NCBI GenBank assembly: GCA_934643535.1
Contig: CAKUCE010000033.1
Coordinates: forward strand, 1 to 16,898
Length of the DNA stretch: 16,898 bases
Origin: an uncultured Clostridia bacterium
GTDB lineage: Bacteria; Bacillota; Clostridia; Christensenellales; Aristaeellaceae
Direction of reading: 5' to 3'
Part shown: positions 1 to 7,410 of the stretch, piece after piece
How positions within the stretch are numbered: the stretch's first letter is position 1
Layout of the letters: each line of letters begins with the position of its first letter
The notes under the pieces: generated by a model
Seen by the model: the letters and a program-made list of their open reading frames with translations, nothing else
What the model was told of the DNA's origin: nothing
Database searches by the model: none
Program-made: the position numbers and the translations under genes

Positions 1-548
1 AACTCATACCAGCAGTGGCACAGAAGAGGCAGCACCATCAGCGCGGAGACCAGCACCGCCTGCTGGGTGGGATTATGCCATACGTTGGGGGAACCGATGC
101 CGCGGTATACCCGGTCGTTCACCCCGGGAATGCAGACCGCCGTCACCACGTTGACCAGCACCGCCGTCAGCGTGAGCGTGTTTTCCTTCAACCTGCCCCG
201 GCACAGGCCCACCAGCACCCGCTGCGTCAGCAGAAAGGTCAGGGTTTTGCACAGGCTGCAGATGACCGGCGCGGCCCATTCGATGGGAAGCCCGAGCTGA
301 TAAACGCAGGACGTCATCAAATGCCACAGGGGATAGGCCAGGCGGCTGGTGATGGAGTGCAGGTCGGTAAAATCAAAATCCGCCGCGATACCGGCATGCA
401 CCGCCAGATCGGTCAGGGTGAACTGCATCTCATAACGATACAGGAACAGCGTGGCGGCATAGACCGCCGCCGCTGAAACCAGCAGCAGCCAGCCGGGGCG
501 GTGCGCCTTTCGCCATTCCCGCTCGTTGACGATCACATCCAAAGACAT
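1..548 (-). CDS. Polytopic membrane protein, N-terminal part only (runs off left edge)
   Basis: An open frame without stops runs from ATG at 548 to the window edge, giving 182 residues and no stop codon, so the C-terminus is missing. The start is supported by AGGAG eight bases upstream. After a charged N-terminus (residues 1-17) there are hydrophobic stretches at about 18-36, 90-110, 124-142 and 162-180, so this is an integral membrane protein. A polar loop after the first segment holds an Asp and a His (TDLAVHAG, about 46-53), and a second polar loop reads GSPNVWHNPT (about 152-161). An acidic residue in the first external loop is common in GT-C glycosyltransferases and related envelope polymerases. 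That is only a weak hint, and I do not recognise the family. It is transcribed away from secG as its own unit. Confidence 0.7.
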   Translation of the reverse strand, partial: MSLDVIVNEREWRKAHRPGWLLLVSAAAVYAATLFLYRYEMQFTLTDLAVHAGIAADFDFTDLHSITSRLAYPLWHLMTSCVYQLGLPIEWAAPVICSLCKTLTFLLTQRVLVGLCRGRLKENTLTLTAVLVNVVTAVCIPGVNDRVYRGIGSPNVWHNPTQQAVLVSALMVLPLLCHCWYE

Positions 549-567
549 TTCCGGGACTCCTTTCGGG

Positions 568-586
568 CCGTCCGCCGGGCGGACGG
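568..586 (-). other. Short GC-rich hairpin in the leader of the left-edge membrane gene
   Basis: Positions 568-575 and 579-586 form an 8-bp perfect inverted repeat with a 3-base loop. It lies between the predicted transcription start (about 633) and the ribosome binding site (AGGAG, complement of 557-561). There is no T-run after it on the minus strand, so it is not an ordinary terminator. A leader stem close to the ribosome binding site may affect translation or RNA stability, or it may simply be a by-product of high GC. Confidence 0.4.
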
Positions 587-639
587 GTTGGGCGGGAAAC
601 GGCAAAAGCCCCGATTTTCCGCTCTTTTTTGCATGGGTC

Positions 640-668
640 AGTGTATCAAAAAAGGCAGGGAGTGTCAA
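640..668 (-). promoter_or_regulatory. Sigma-A type promoter for the left-edge membrane gene
   Basis: On the minus strand a perfect -35 box TTGACA (668-663) is followed after exactly 17 bases by TACACT (645-640). This is close to the vegetative consensus. Transcription would start near 633 and give a leader of about 85 bases before the ATG at 548. It lies between the secG terminator and the membrane gene, so that gene is probably transcribed separately. Confidence 0.75.
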
Positions 669-726
669 ATGAAGGCGGCGGGGCCGCTTTTCCCATGCCA
701 GCCCTGAAGCGGCAACGCCATAAGCA

Positions 727-757
727 AAACCGCCGCTTCTTTGTGAAGCGGCGGTTT
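727..757 (-). terminator. Intrinsic terminator of secG
   Basis: A perfect 13-bp stem (727-739 with 745-757) with a 5-base loop begins 18 bases past the secG stop codon. Read on the minus strand, the second arm ends in a T-run (GGTTTTGC). The tail is short, but the stem is strong and well placed. On the plus strand the tail is not T-rich directly after the stem. Confidence 0.75.
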
Positions 758-775
758 GACAGGCCTTTTGTTTTT

Positions 776-1012
776 TCAGCCCAGGAACATCAGAACGATG
801 GAAAGCGCGACGAACACACCAGCGCAAATCTTCGTCGTCAGCGCCAGCTTCGCTTCCATGCCCTTGGCCTTATTCTTCCCAAAAAAGGTCTCGGCAGCAC
901 CGCTCACGGCGCCGATGCCGCTGCTTTCGCTGCTCTGCAGCAAAACAGACACGACCAAGATCAGGGCGGATATCAAAAGCAAAATGCCTACGATCCACTG
1001 CATAGCGGTCAT
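776..1012 (-). CDS. secG: Preprotein translocase subunit SecG
   Basis: SecG is a small non-essential subunit of the SecYEG channel in the cytoplasmic membrane; it aids SecA-driven export. The 78-residue protein has the family layout: a hydrophobic helix at about 5-25, a polar loop with the typical QSSESSGIGAVSGAAETFFG stretch (about 26-45), a basic patch with KNKAKG, and a second helix at about 58-77. The length matches the family (about 70-80 in Firmicutes). The start at 1012 has AAGGAGG eight bases upstream; an internal ATG at 1003 is less well placed. In many Firmicutes secG precedes rnr and smpB, but here it ends in its own terminator and stands alone, transcribed divergently from maf. 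Confidence 0.95.
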   Translation of the reverse strand: MTAMQWIVGILLLISALILVVSVLLQSSESSGIGAVSGAAETFFGKNKAKGMEAKLALTTKICAGVFVALSIVLMFLG

Positions 1013-1043
1013 CTGGGGTCCCTCCTTAGCGAATGTACATGTT

Positions 1044-1072
1044 ATCTTACCATTGTCTCAGGGAAAAAGCAA
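1044..1072 (-). promoter_or_regulatory. Sigma-A type promoter of secG
   Basis: On the minus strand TTGCTT (1072-1067) and TAAGAT (1049-1044) are separated by 17 bases. Transcription would start near 1037, about 25 bases before the secG ATG, leaving just enough leader for the AAGGAGG ribosome binding site. Confidence 0.65.
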
Positions 1073-1144
1073 GCATTTCCGCAAACAGAGACGGAATTTT
1101 GCCGCCGGCCCGGCAGGTACGTCCTGTAACATTGCGCTTCCGGC

Positions 1145-1173
1145 TTTTCCAATCCGGGAAACTATGCTATAAT
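1145..1173 (+). promoter_or_regulatory. Extended -10 promoter of the maf-mreBCD operon
   Basis: A perfect TATAAT (1168-1173) is preceded by TGC, giving the extended -10 form TGnTATAAT. At 17-base spacing the -35 region is only TTTTCC (1145-1150), a poor match, which extended -10 promoters tolerate. Transcription would start near 1180, about 50 bases before the maf ATG. No equally good promoter was seen further down the gene run. Confidence 0.7.
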
Positions 1174-1231
1174 AAATTGTTAAGCAGACTTTTTGACTGC
1201 TGCGGCAAACGCCTGTAAGGAGGGTTTTTCC

Positions 1232-1828
1232 ATGAATCGCCCGGAGCCATTCGTTTCTCAGCCGCTGGTGCTGGCTTCCGCTTCTCCCAGACGGCTGGAG
1301 CTGCTGTCCCTGCTGGGTATTCCCTTTGAGGTGATCCCTTCCCGGGCGGAGGAAAACGACGTTTCCGGCAGCGGCCGGGAGCGGGTGCAGGTGCTGGCGC
1401 GGCGCAAGGGCGAGGAAGTGGCCGCCCGCCTGCCGGGAAGGGCGATACTGTCCGCCGATACGCTGGTCTGTGTGGAAAACGAGGTGCTGGGGAAACCTGC
1501 GGACGAGGAGGATGCGGCGCGGATGATCCGGCTGCTCAGCGGCAGAAGCCACTGGGTCTACACCGGCGTCTGCCTGCTGCTGCCGGACGGCGCCGTTCGG
1601 CAGCAGGTCTGCGGCACCGAGGTATGCTTCGCCGAGCTGGACGAAGACGAGATCCTGCGCTACGCCGCCTCCGGCGAGCCGCTGGACAAGGCCGGGGCTT
1701 ATGCGGTGCAGGGCCGGGCGGGCGCGTTCGTCCGTTCCATCCACGGCAGCCCCACCAATGTGATCGGCCTGCCGCTGGAGACCGTGGCGCGGATGCTGCG
1801 GGAAGCGGGCTGGAGGCTGCTGGGCTGA
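1232..1828 (+). CDS. maf: Maf family nucleoside triphosphate pyrophosphatase
   Basis: Maf proteins hydrolyse non-canonical or excess nucleotides such as dTTP and UTP to monophosphates in the cytoplasm, and in Bacillus they affect septum formation when overproduced. The 198-residue product begins with the family signature LASASPRR (14-21), carries SADT (74-77) with the conserved Asp76 followed by a GKP motif, and ends in the typical stretch around GRAGAFV and GSPTNVIGLPL. The length is normal (about 190-200). An in-frame ATG exists 39 bases upstream, but the ATG at 1232 is preceded by AAGGAGGG at good spacing and starts next to the conserved domain, so it was chosen. Gene order maf-mreB is widespread in Firmicutes and Proteobacteria. 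Whether it prefers dTTP/UTP (YhdE type) or other substrates was not settled. Confidence 0.93.
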   Translation: MNRPEPFVSQPLVLASASPRRLELLSLLGIPFEVIPSRAEENDVSGSGRERVQVLARRKGEEVAARLPGRAILSADTLVCVENEVLGKPADEEDAARMIRLLSGRSHWVYTGVCLLLPDGAVRQQVCGTEVCFAELDEDEILRYAASGEPLDKAGAYAVQGRAGAFVRSIHGSPTNVIGLPLETVARMLREAGWRLLG

Positions 1829-1871
1829 AAAAAAGACGAGCATTACTGAACAATAGATTGGATGTGATTCC

Positions 1872-2900
1872 GTGGGCTTTGTAGCGCACGATCTGGGCGT
1901 TGATCTGGGCACCAGCAACACGCTGGTTTACGTCCGGCATAAAGGGATCGTTATCAACGAACCCACCATTGTGGTGGTGGACTCCACCAACGAACGCAAG
2001 GTCCGCGCCGTGGGCGACGACGCGAAGGTCATGCTGGGCCGCACCACCGACGGCGTGATGGCCGTCCGTCCCATGCGGGAGGGCGTGATCACCGATTTTG
2101 ACATGACGGGCATCCTGATACAGTTTTTCATGCGCAAGGCCATCGGCTCCAGCTATCTGCTGAGGCCCCGCCTGTTTTTGAGCTACCCCTGCTCCATTTC
2201 CGCCATCGAGCGGCGGGCCGTGGGGGAAGCCGCCAAGTACGCCGGGGCCCGCAAGGTCTTTCTGGTGGAAAAGCCCTTTGCCGCGGCGCTGGGCTGCGGC
2301 CTGCCCGTATTTGAGCCGAACGGCTGCATGGTGGTGGACATCGGCGGCGGTACCACCGACGTGGCCGTGGTCTCGCTGGGCGGCGTGGTCATCAGCCACT
2401 CCATCCGCGTGGGCGGCGTGAAGATGGATGAAGCCATCATCAACTATATCAAGCGGGAATTCAATATCATGATCGGCGACCGCACCGCCGAGGAGGTCAA
2501 GCTGGATCTGGGCTCCGCCCTGCCGCTCCACGGCGAGCGCCGGGCCCGCATCCGCGGCCGGGACATGGTCACCAACCTGCCCCAGACCACGGAGATCACC
2601 TCCACCCAGATCTATGAAGCCATTCAGGAACCCTGTCAGGCCATTCTGCGGGCCATCAAGTGGGTGCTGGAACGCACGCCGCCGGAGCTGGCGGCGGACG
2701 TGATGCACCACGGCATCTACCTGACCGGCGGCGGCTCCCTGCTCTACGGCATGGATCAGATGATCGCCAGCGAGCTGGGCATCCCGGTGCTTCTGTCCAA
2801 GGAACCCACGGACTGCGCGGCGATGGGTCTGGGCAACATCATTGAAAACTATGACCTTCTGCAGCATCTGGGCCGCACCAGCTTCCTGCATGAATTCTGA
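1872..2900 (+). CDS. mreB: Rod shape-determining actin homologue MreB
   Basis: MreB forms membrane-bound filaments that orient the cell-elongation machinery. The 342-residue protein has the actin/Hsp70 ATPase fold motifs: phosphate 1 DLGTSNT (11-17), phosphate 2 VVDIGGGTTD (154-163) and the adenosine motif GIYLTGGGS (281-289). Family blocks such as KPFAAALGCGLPV and IRVGGVKMDEAI are present, and the length is standard (330-345). The start is GTG: the frame has no ATG before the first conserved block, and GGATGTGAT just upstream is one mismatch from the GGAGGTGAT ribosome binding consensus. It lies 43 bases after maf and 48 before mreC. The sequence looks like an ordinary MreB rather than the Mbl or MreBH branches, which cannot be separated by eye. 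Confidence 0.95.
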   Translation: MGFVAHDLGVDLGTSNTLVYVRHKGIVINEPTIVVVDSTNERKVRAVGDDAKVMLGRTTDGVMAVRPMREGVITDFDMTGILIQFFMRKAIGSSYLLRPRLFLSYPCSISAIERRAVGEAAKYAGARKVFLVEKPFAAALGCGLPVFEPNGCMVVDIGGGTTDVAVVSLGGVVISHSIRVGGVKMDEAIINYIKREFNIMIGDRTAEEVKLDLGSALPLHGERRARIRGRDMVTNLPQTTEITSTQIYEAIQEPCQAILRAIKWVLERTPPELAADVMHHGIYLTGGGSLLYGMDQMIASELGIPVLLSKEPTDCAAMGLGNIIENYDLLQHLGRTSFLHEF

Positions 2901-2948
2901 CGGGGCGTTTTTCCCTTCTGACTTTGCTGAATACCCGGAGGTGAACCC

Positions 2949-4178
2949 ATGAAGCTGAGAGTACCAAAAAAAGAGCGGCGCAAGAGCGGCGACAGCCGGG
3001 GAAAGCACATCCTGCGCAATGTGCTGATCGTGCTGAGCATCATGGCGCTGATGGCGCTGGCGGGCGCTCACCTGCTCAGGCTCATCACCGGCAATGAGAT
3101 GCTGGCCGTTCCGGAAAACGGCGTGGCCGCCGTGGTCACCCCTCTGCAGAGCGGTTTTGCTTCCGTGGTCAACTGGATTAGCGATTATTTTTACACCTTG
3201 AAGCTGCGTTCCCGGCTGGAATTGGAGTATAATAATCTCCGGCAGGAGAACGAGCAGCTCACCTATCAGGCGATGCTTGCGGAGGAATTACAGCACAAGC
3301 TCAGCGTCTACGAGAACCTGTTTGACGAGGTCTCCGACAACGAACAGCTCAATCCGCTGGTGGCCACGGTCATCGGCCGGGAAAGCGGCAACTACTTTTC
3401 CGTTTTCACCATCAACAAGGGCACCCGGGACGGCATCAGGGACTACATGGCCGTCACCATGAGCGGCGCTCTGGTGGGCTATACCTACAACACCAAAACC
3501 AACAGCGCCTCCGTGCGTACCATCATCGACAGCGAGGCCAGCATCGCCGGCCTGATCTCCACTTCCCGGGATCAGGGCACGGTGCGGGGCACGCTGGGCA
3601 TCGACGGCCAGCCCATGTGCCGCATGTACTACCTGCCGGAAGAAAATCTGCCCCGCCCCGGCGATCAGGTGGTCACCTCCGGCGTAGGCATGTCCTTCCC
3701 CAAGGGCATTCCGATCGGCACCGTGCGGGAAAGCACCCGCGGCATGGAAAGCAACAAGCAGTACATCGTGGTGGAGCCCGCCGCCGACTTTCAGCACGTG
3801 GAATACGTCATCGTGCTGCGCTACCAGCCGGAGGCCGAGGCGGTGGAGGACCGTTCCTCCAGCTCTGATTCCCTGACGCTGGTGCCGCTGGAATCCATTC
3901 AGCCCGTGCCTACCGTGCTGATCGGCAGCGACACCTATCAACTGGCGCCTACGCCGACCCCCAGCCCCGAGCCCACTCTCGGCCTCGACGAAACGCCCGC
4001 TCCCACCGGCGCGGCGGCTACCCCCGGCCCGACCTCCGGTTCCGGCAATTATGAGTACCGGGTGCCCTCCGGCCTGCAAACCGGCGCGACGGACAACGGC
4101 TACGGCTTCACGCTGGCCCCCACCGCCACGCCCACGCCCACGGCCCCGCCGCTGGACCTGTCGGTAGAGGAGGACTGA
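2949..4178 (+). CDS. mreC: Rod shape-determining protein MreC with long Thr-Pro-rich C-terminal tail
   Basis: MreC is a bitopic membrane protein that links MreB to PBP2/RodA and activates them. The 409-residue product has a basic cytoplasmic tail (1-20), one membrane helix (about 21-46), a coiled-coil stretch (about 85-130) and the paired beta-barrel domain (about 135-295) with the typical GLISTSRDQGTVRGTL region. Residues from about 296 to the end add a low-complexity tail with TPTPSPEPT, PAPTG and TATPTPT segments. Standard MreC is about 270-300 residues, so roughly 110 residues are extra. The start has GGAGGTGA seven bases upstream. It ends 2 bases before mreD, indicating translational coupling. 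Confidence 0.94.
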   Translation: MKLRVPKKERRKSGDSRGKHILRNVLIVLSIMALMALAGAHLLRLITGNEMLAVPENGVAAVVTPLQSGFASVVNWISDYFYTLKLRSRLELEYNNLRQENEQLTYQAMLAEELQHKLSVYENLFDEVSDNEQLNPLVATVIGRESGNYFSVFTINKGTRDGIRDYMAVTMSGALVGYTYNTKTNSASVRTIIDSEASIAGLISTSRDQGTVRGTLGIDGQPMCRMYYLPEENLPRPGDQVVTSGVGMSFPKGIPIGTVRESTRGMESNKQYIVVEPAADFQHVEYVIVLRYQPEAEAVEDRSSSSDSLTLVPLESIQPVPTVLIGSDTYQLAPTPTPSPEPTLGLDETPAPTGAAATPGPTSGSGNYEYRVPSGLQTGATDNGYGFTLAPTATPTPTAPPLDLSVEED

Positions 4179-4180
4179 CC

Positions 4181-4726
4181 GTGTTTACCAAAGCCCTGAA
4201 AGTCGCCGTGCTGACGCTGCTGGCCTACCTTCTGCAGGCCACGACGGCGGAATACCTCTCCATCGCGGACGTGGCCCCCAATCTGGCGCTGGTGATGATC
4301 GCCATTGCCACCGTGGCGCTGGGCCGCAAGTACACCTTCGTCATGGCCCTGACCGTGGGCTACCTGATCGAGATCATGACCCCCATGCTGGATTACATCA
4401 GCCTGATCCTGTATCCCGTAGCGGCCATGCTCAGCGCGCTGGTCTTCTCCGACAAGAGCGAGCGCAAGCTGGAAGAAGAACGCACGATGGGCCGCCGGAC
4501 CAGCCAATGGAACCCACACCTGCGCACCCCCCTGTGCGCGGCCCTCAGCGTGACGGTCTTCGAGGCCGTCCACCTGCTGTACACCTACTTGAGCGGCGTT
4601 TCGCTGGACGCGGGCCATTGGCGGCGCGCTCTGATCGACGTGCTGTACTCCATGCTTCTGGCTGGAACGCTGCAATTTCCCGTGCGCTGGTGGCTGGGGG
4701 TCTATAAGCTGAAGAAGGCCCGATAA
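4181..4726 (+). CDS. mreD: Rod shape-determining membrane protein MreD
   Basis: MreD is the third, poorly conserved, integral membrane member of the elongasome. The 181-residue protein is mostly hydrophobic, with about five membrane segments and the family-typical PNLAL motif after the first one (about residues 33-37). A charged cytoplasmic loop (about 89-116, rich in Lys, Glu and Arg) separates the segments. The start is GTG at 4181 with GAGGAGG in the end of mreC at normal spacing, and only 2 bases separate it from the mreC stop. Identification rests on size, hydropathy and position directly between mreC and PBP2 rather than on strong motifs. Confidence 0.88.
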   Translation: MFTKALKVAVLTLLAYLLQATTAEYLSIADVAPNLALVMIAIATVALGRKYTFVMALTVGYLIEIMTPMLDYISLILYPVAAMLSALVFSDKSERKLEEERTMGRRTSQWNPHLRTPLCAALSVTVFEAVHLLYTYLSGVSLDAGHWRRALIDVLYSMLLAGTLQFPVRWWLGVYKLKKAR

Positions 4727-4771
4727 GCCGGCTTTTCCCTTTGGATCCCCCCCGAAAGGAGGTCTTTTCCC

Positions 4772-7366
4772 ATGCGAAACCGATTTGGCCGCCGTGAAAA
4801 GCGGGAAGGCTACAACCTGAACGGTCGGTATATTTTCGTGCTGGTTGTCATTCTGGGCATGTTCGCCTATCTGTTCAGCGGTCTGGCGGAGCTGCAGCTC
4901 CGCTCCAGCGCCGACTACGAAGAAAAGGCGGAGAGCCGCCGCACCACCGAAGTGGTGCTCCGGGGCAGCCGCGGCATGATCACCGACGCGGACGCGGTCA
5001 TTCTGGCCAAGGACGAGCCCATTTACAACGTTACCTTTTACCGGGACGCCAGCCAGAACAGCCAGTCCCAGTACCGCAACTTTACGCTGTCCATCCAGCA
5101 GGCCATTCAGATCATCGAAAACAACGGCAACGAGCTGTCCGTCAGCTTCGTCATCCGCCGCAACGAAAACACCAACGAGTGGGAATTCTTCTTCGGTTCC
5201 GGCGTCAGCGAAAGCGTCCTGCAGACCCGGGAAAACCAGTGGCGGGACAACAACTATTTCACCGTCACCAGCGTGCCCACCGCCGCCGAAGCCATGACGC
5301 GGCTGAAAAAACGCTACAAGATCGTCAACAGCATCGAGGAACGGGAGCAGAACCGCCGGGAGGCCGAGGCCGCCGGACGTTCCTATGTGGACGATGTGGT
5401 TCTGGACGAGGAGACCATGCTGAAGGTCATGGCAGTCTATTCCGAAATGCAGATGAACCTGTTCAACTCCCAGCCCATCGTCATCGCCAAGGACGTGCCC
5501 TACGAGACCGTGATTGAGATCGAGACCAAGTCCATGACCCTGAGCGGCATGGAGATCGCCGTGGGCACCAAACGGGTCTATCCCCGCTCCACGCTGGCGG
5601 CGCAGGTCATCGGCTACATGGGCGCTATTCCCTCTGCCGAAAAATGGACGGAGCTGCAGAAAAAAGGCTATAAATACAGCGACACCATCGGCGTGGACGG
5701 TATTGAAGCCTCCATGGAGGACTGGCTGACCCAGAACAGCGACCTGCGGCAGGGCTACCGGGTGGTGGAACGCGACCGGGTGGGCAAGATCACCCGGGAG
5801 CTGAGCTACACCGAGCCTCAGGACGGCAACAACGTCAAGCTGACCATTGTGGCCAGCTACCAGCAGCAGGCCGAGCGCGCGCTGGCCGAAAACGTGGCCT
5901 CTGTGCGCGCCTCGCAGGAAACCAAGCTGATGGACAACACCTGGCTGGAAAAAAACAAGTCCATCATCGAAAACCGCAACTGGGAGAAGTATCCGCTGGC
6001 GCTGGCCCAGCGGGCCGCCATGACGGTCATCGATATGGAGGGCCGGGTGCTGGCCATGGCCAACTATCCCACCTTTGACCTGAACGCCCTGGCGGCGGCC
6101 GGAAAAGAGAGTCAGGAGATCCTGATGGACACCCGCAACGTGCTGATGAACTATAACATCCACGCCCGCGGCACCCCCGGCTCCATTTTCAAGATGGTCT
6201 CCAGTCTGGGCGCGCTGATCGAGGGCGAGCTTTACACCAATGAGACGATCTCCGACGGCGGCTATTATACCAAATACAACTCCGACCTTTCCACCGCGCC
6301 CAAATGCTGGATCTCCGAATCCCAGCGCTACAAGCACCAGCACCAGACCATCGTAGACGGGCTTTCCCATAGCTGCAACTATTTCTTCTACGAGCTGGGC
6401 GACCGGCTGGGCGAGACCCGGCTGTATCAGTACGCCGCCAACTTCGGCTTCACCAGCAAGACGGGCATTGACCTGCCCGGCGAGGTGCGCAGCGTGGTAG
6501 GCTGCCAGACCAGCCTGTACGATCCGGACAAGGCCATGGACGAAGCCTCGCAGGATACGTCCATGCCCATCATCGTATTCAACTCCATCAAGAAGCACCT
6601 GCGCAATCAGGGCGCCAGCCGCAACATCACCTATGACGACGAGCGCCTGAACCGCTGCGTCAAGCGGCTGATGGACATGGCCGTCAACACCAATCAGGCG
6701 GACTGGGTGCAGTCCATGCGCCCCATCCTGATGGAAGAGCTGAACATGACCCGAGAAATGGTTCACCTGCAGGTGGTGATCGGCGATACCTACAATTACC
6801 TGAACGACATCAAGTGGGGCGGCAGCCAGACCATTCAGGTGGCCATCGGACAGTCCATCACCACCGTAACGCCCGCAGCCGTTTCCCGTTACGTAGCGGC
6901 GCTGGGCAACGGCGGCAAGGTGTACAACCTGACCATCGTGGACTCCATCACCTCCCCGGAGGGCGACATCGTCAGCCAGCGCACGCCGTCGCTGATGCAC
7001 GACTTTGGCGAGGATTCCTCCGATACGGCAGAATATCTGTCCTACATCCTCAAGGGGATGGAGGGCGTGGTTGACGAAAGCGGTACTGCTGAACGTTACT
7101 TCCGCAACTGGAAATATCAGCAGCATATCTGCGCAAAAACAGGGACCGCCGAAGTTACCACGCTGGACCTGGAGAACAACGCATGGTTCGTTATGCTGGC
7201 CCCCAAGGAGAAACCGGAGATCGCCGTGGTGGTGTTCATCCCCAGCGGCCTGTCCGGCGGTATGGCGGGAGTCGCGGCCCGGGAATTCGTGGGCTGGTAT
7301 ATGGACCAGAAGACCCTGCGCTCGGTGGACGTGGTGTTCCCGTCCGGCAATACGCTGGCCCCGTAA
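4772..7366 (+). CDS. mrdA: Class B penicillin-binding protein 2 (elongasome transpeptidase), enlarged
   Basis: This is a D,D-transpeptidase that cross-links new peptidoglycan made by RodA. The 864-residue protein has a short basic N-terminus, one membrane helix (about 19-38), a dimerisation/pedestal region (about 60-340) and a transpeptidase domain with all three motifs: SIFK (catalytic Ser471, Lys474), SCN (534-536) and KTGT (789-792). E. coli PBP2 has about 630 residues and B. subtilis PbpA about 716, so this form is large. Part of the excess lies between GIDLPGE (565-571) and AIGQ (691-694), where about 120 residues replace the usual 35-45. The ATG at 4772 has AAAGGAGG upstream. Context (mreBCD before, rodA after) argues for the elongation PBP rather than division PBP3. 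The symbol mrdA/pbpA is by role. Confidence 0.93.
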   Translation: MRNRFGRREKREGYNLNGRYIFVLVVILGMFAYLFSGLAELQLRSSADYEEKAESRRTTEVVLRGSRGMITDADAVILAKDEPIYNVTFYRDASQNSQSQYRNFTLSIQQAIQIIENNGNELSVSFVIRRNENTNEWEFFFGSGVSESVLQTRENQWRDNNYFTVTSVPTAAEAMTRLKKRYKIVNSIEEREQNRREAEAAGRSYVDDVVLDEETMLKVMAVYSEMQMNLFNSQPIVIAKDVPYETVIEIETKSMTLSGMEIAVGTKRVYPRSTLAAQVIGYMGAIPSAEKWTELQKKGYKYSDTIGVDGIEASMEDWLTQNSDLRQGYRVVERDRVGKITRELSYTEPQDGNNVKLTIVASYQQQAERALAENVASVRASQETKLMDNTWLEKNKSIIENRNWEKYPLALAQRAAMTVIDMEGRVLAMANYPTFDLNALAAAGKESQEILMDTRNVLMNYNIHARGTPGSIFKMVSSLGALIEGELYTNETISDGGYYTKYNSDLSTAPKCWISESQRYKHQHQTIVDGLSHSCNYFFYELGDRLGETRLYQYAANFGFTSKTGIDLPGEVRSVVGCQTSLYDPDKAMDEASQDTSMPIIVFNSIKKHLRNQGASRNITYDDERLNRCVKRLMDMAVNTNQADWVQSMRPILMEELNMTREMVHLQVVIGDTYNYLNDIKWGGSQTIQVAIGQSITTVTPAAVSRYVAALGNGGKVYNLTIVDSITSPEGDIVSQRTPSLMHDFGEDSSDTAEYLSYILKGMEGVVDESGTAERYFRNWKYQQHICAKTGTAEVTTLDLENNAWFVMLAPKEKPEIAVVVFIPSGLSGGMAGVAAREFVGWYMDQKTLRSVDVVFPSGNTLAP

Positions 7367-7410
7367 CGGCCCAGGGCAAGAATCCACCCCAAGAAGGAAG
7401 GAAAACCAAC

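Noticed and set aside
533..634. Possible 33-codon upstream open frame overlapping the start of the left-edge membrane gene
   Set aside because: Its ATG would lie at or next to the predicted transcription start, with no ribosome binding site. Without conservation data it is best treated as chance.
4100..7387. Very long open frame on the minus strand opposite the PBP2 and mreD genes
   Set aside because: Its product is a His/Gly/Val/Asp-rich composition typical of the antisense of GC-rich codons, it has no recognisable domain, and the plus strand encodes clear full-length proteins.
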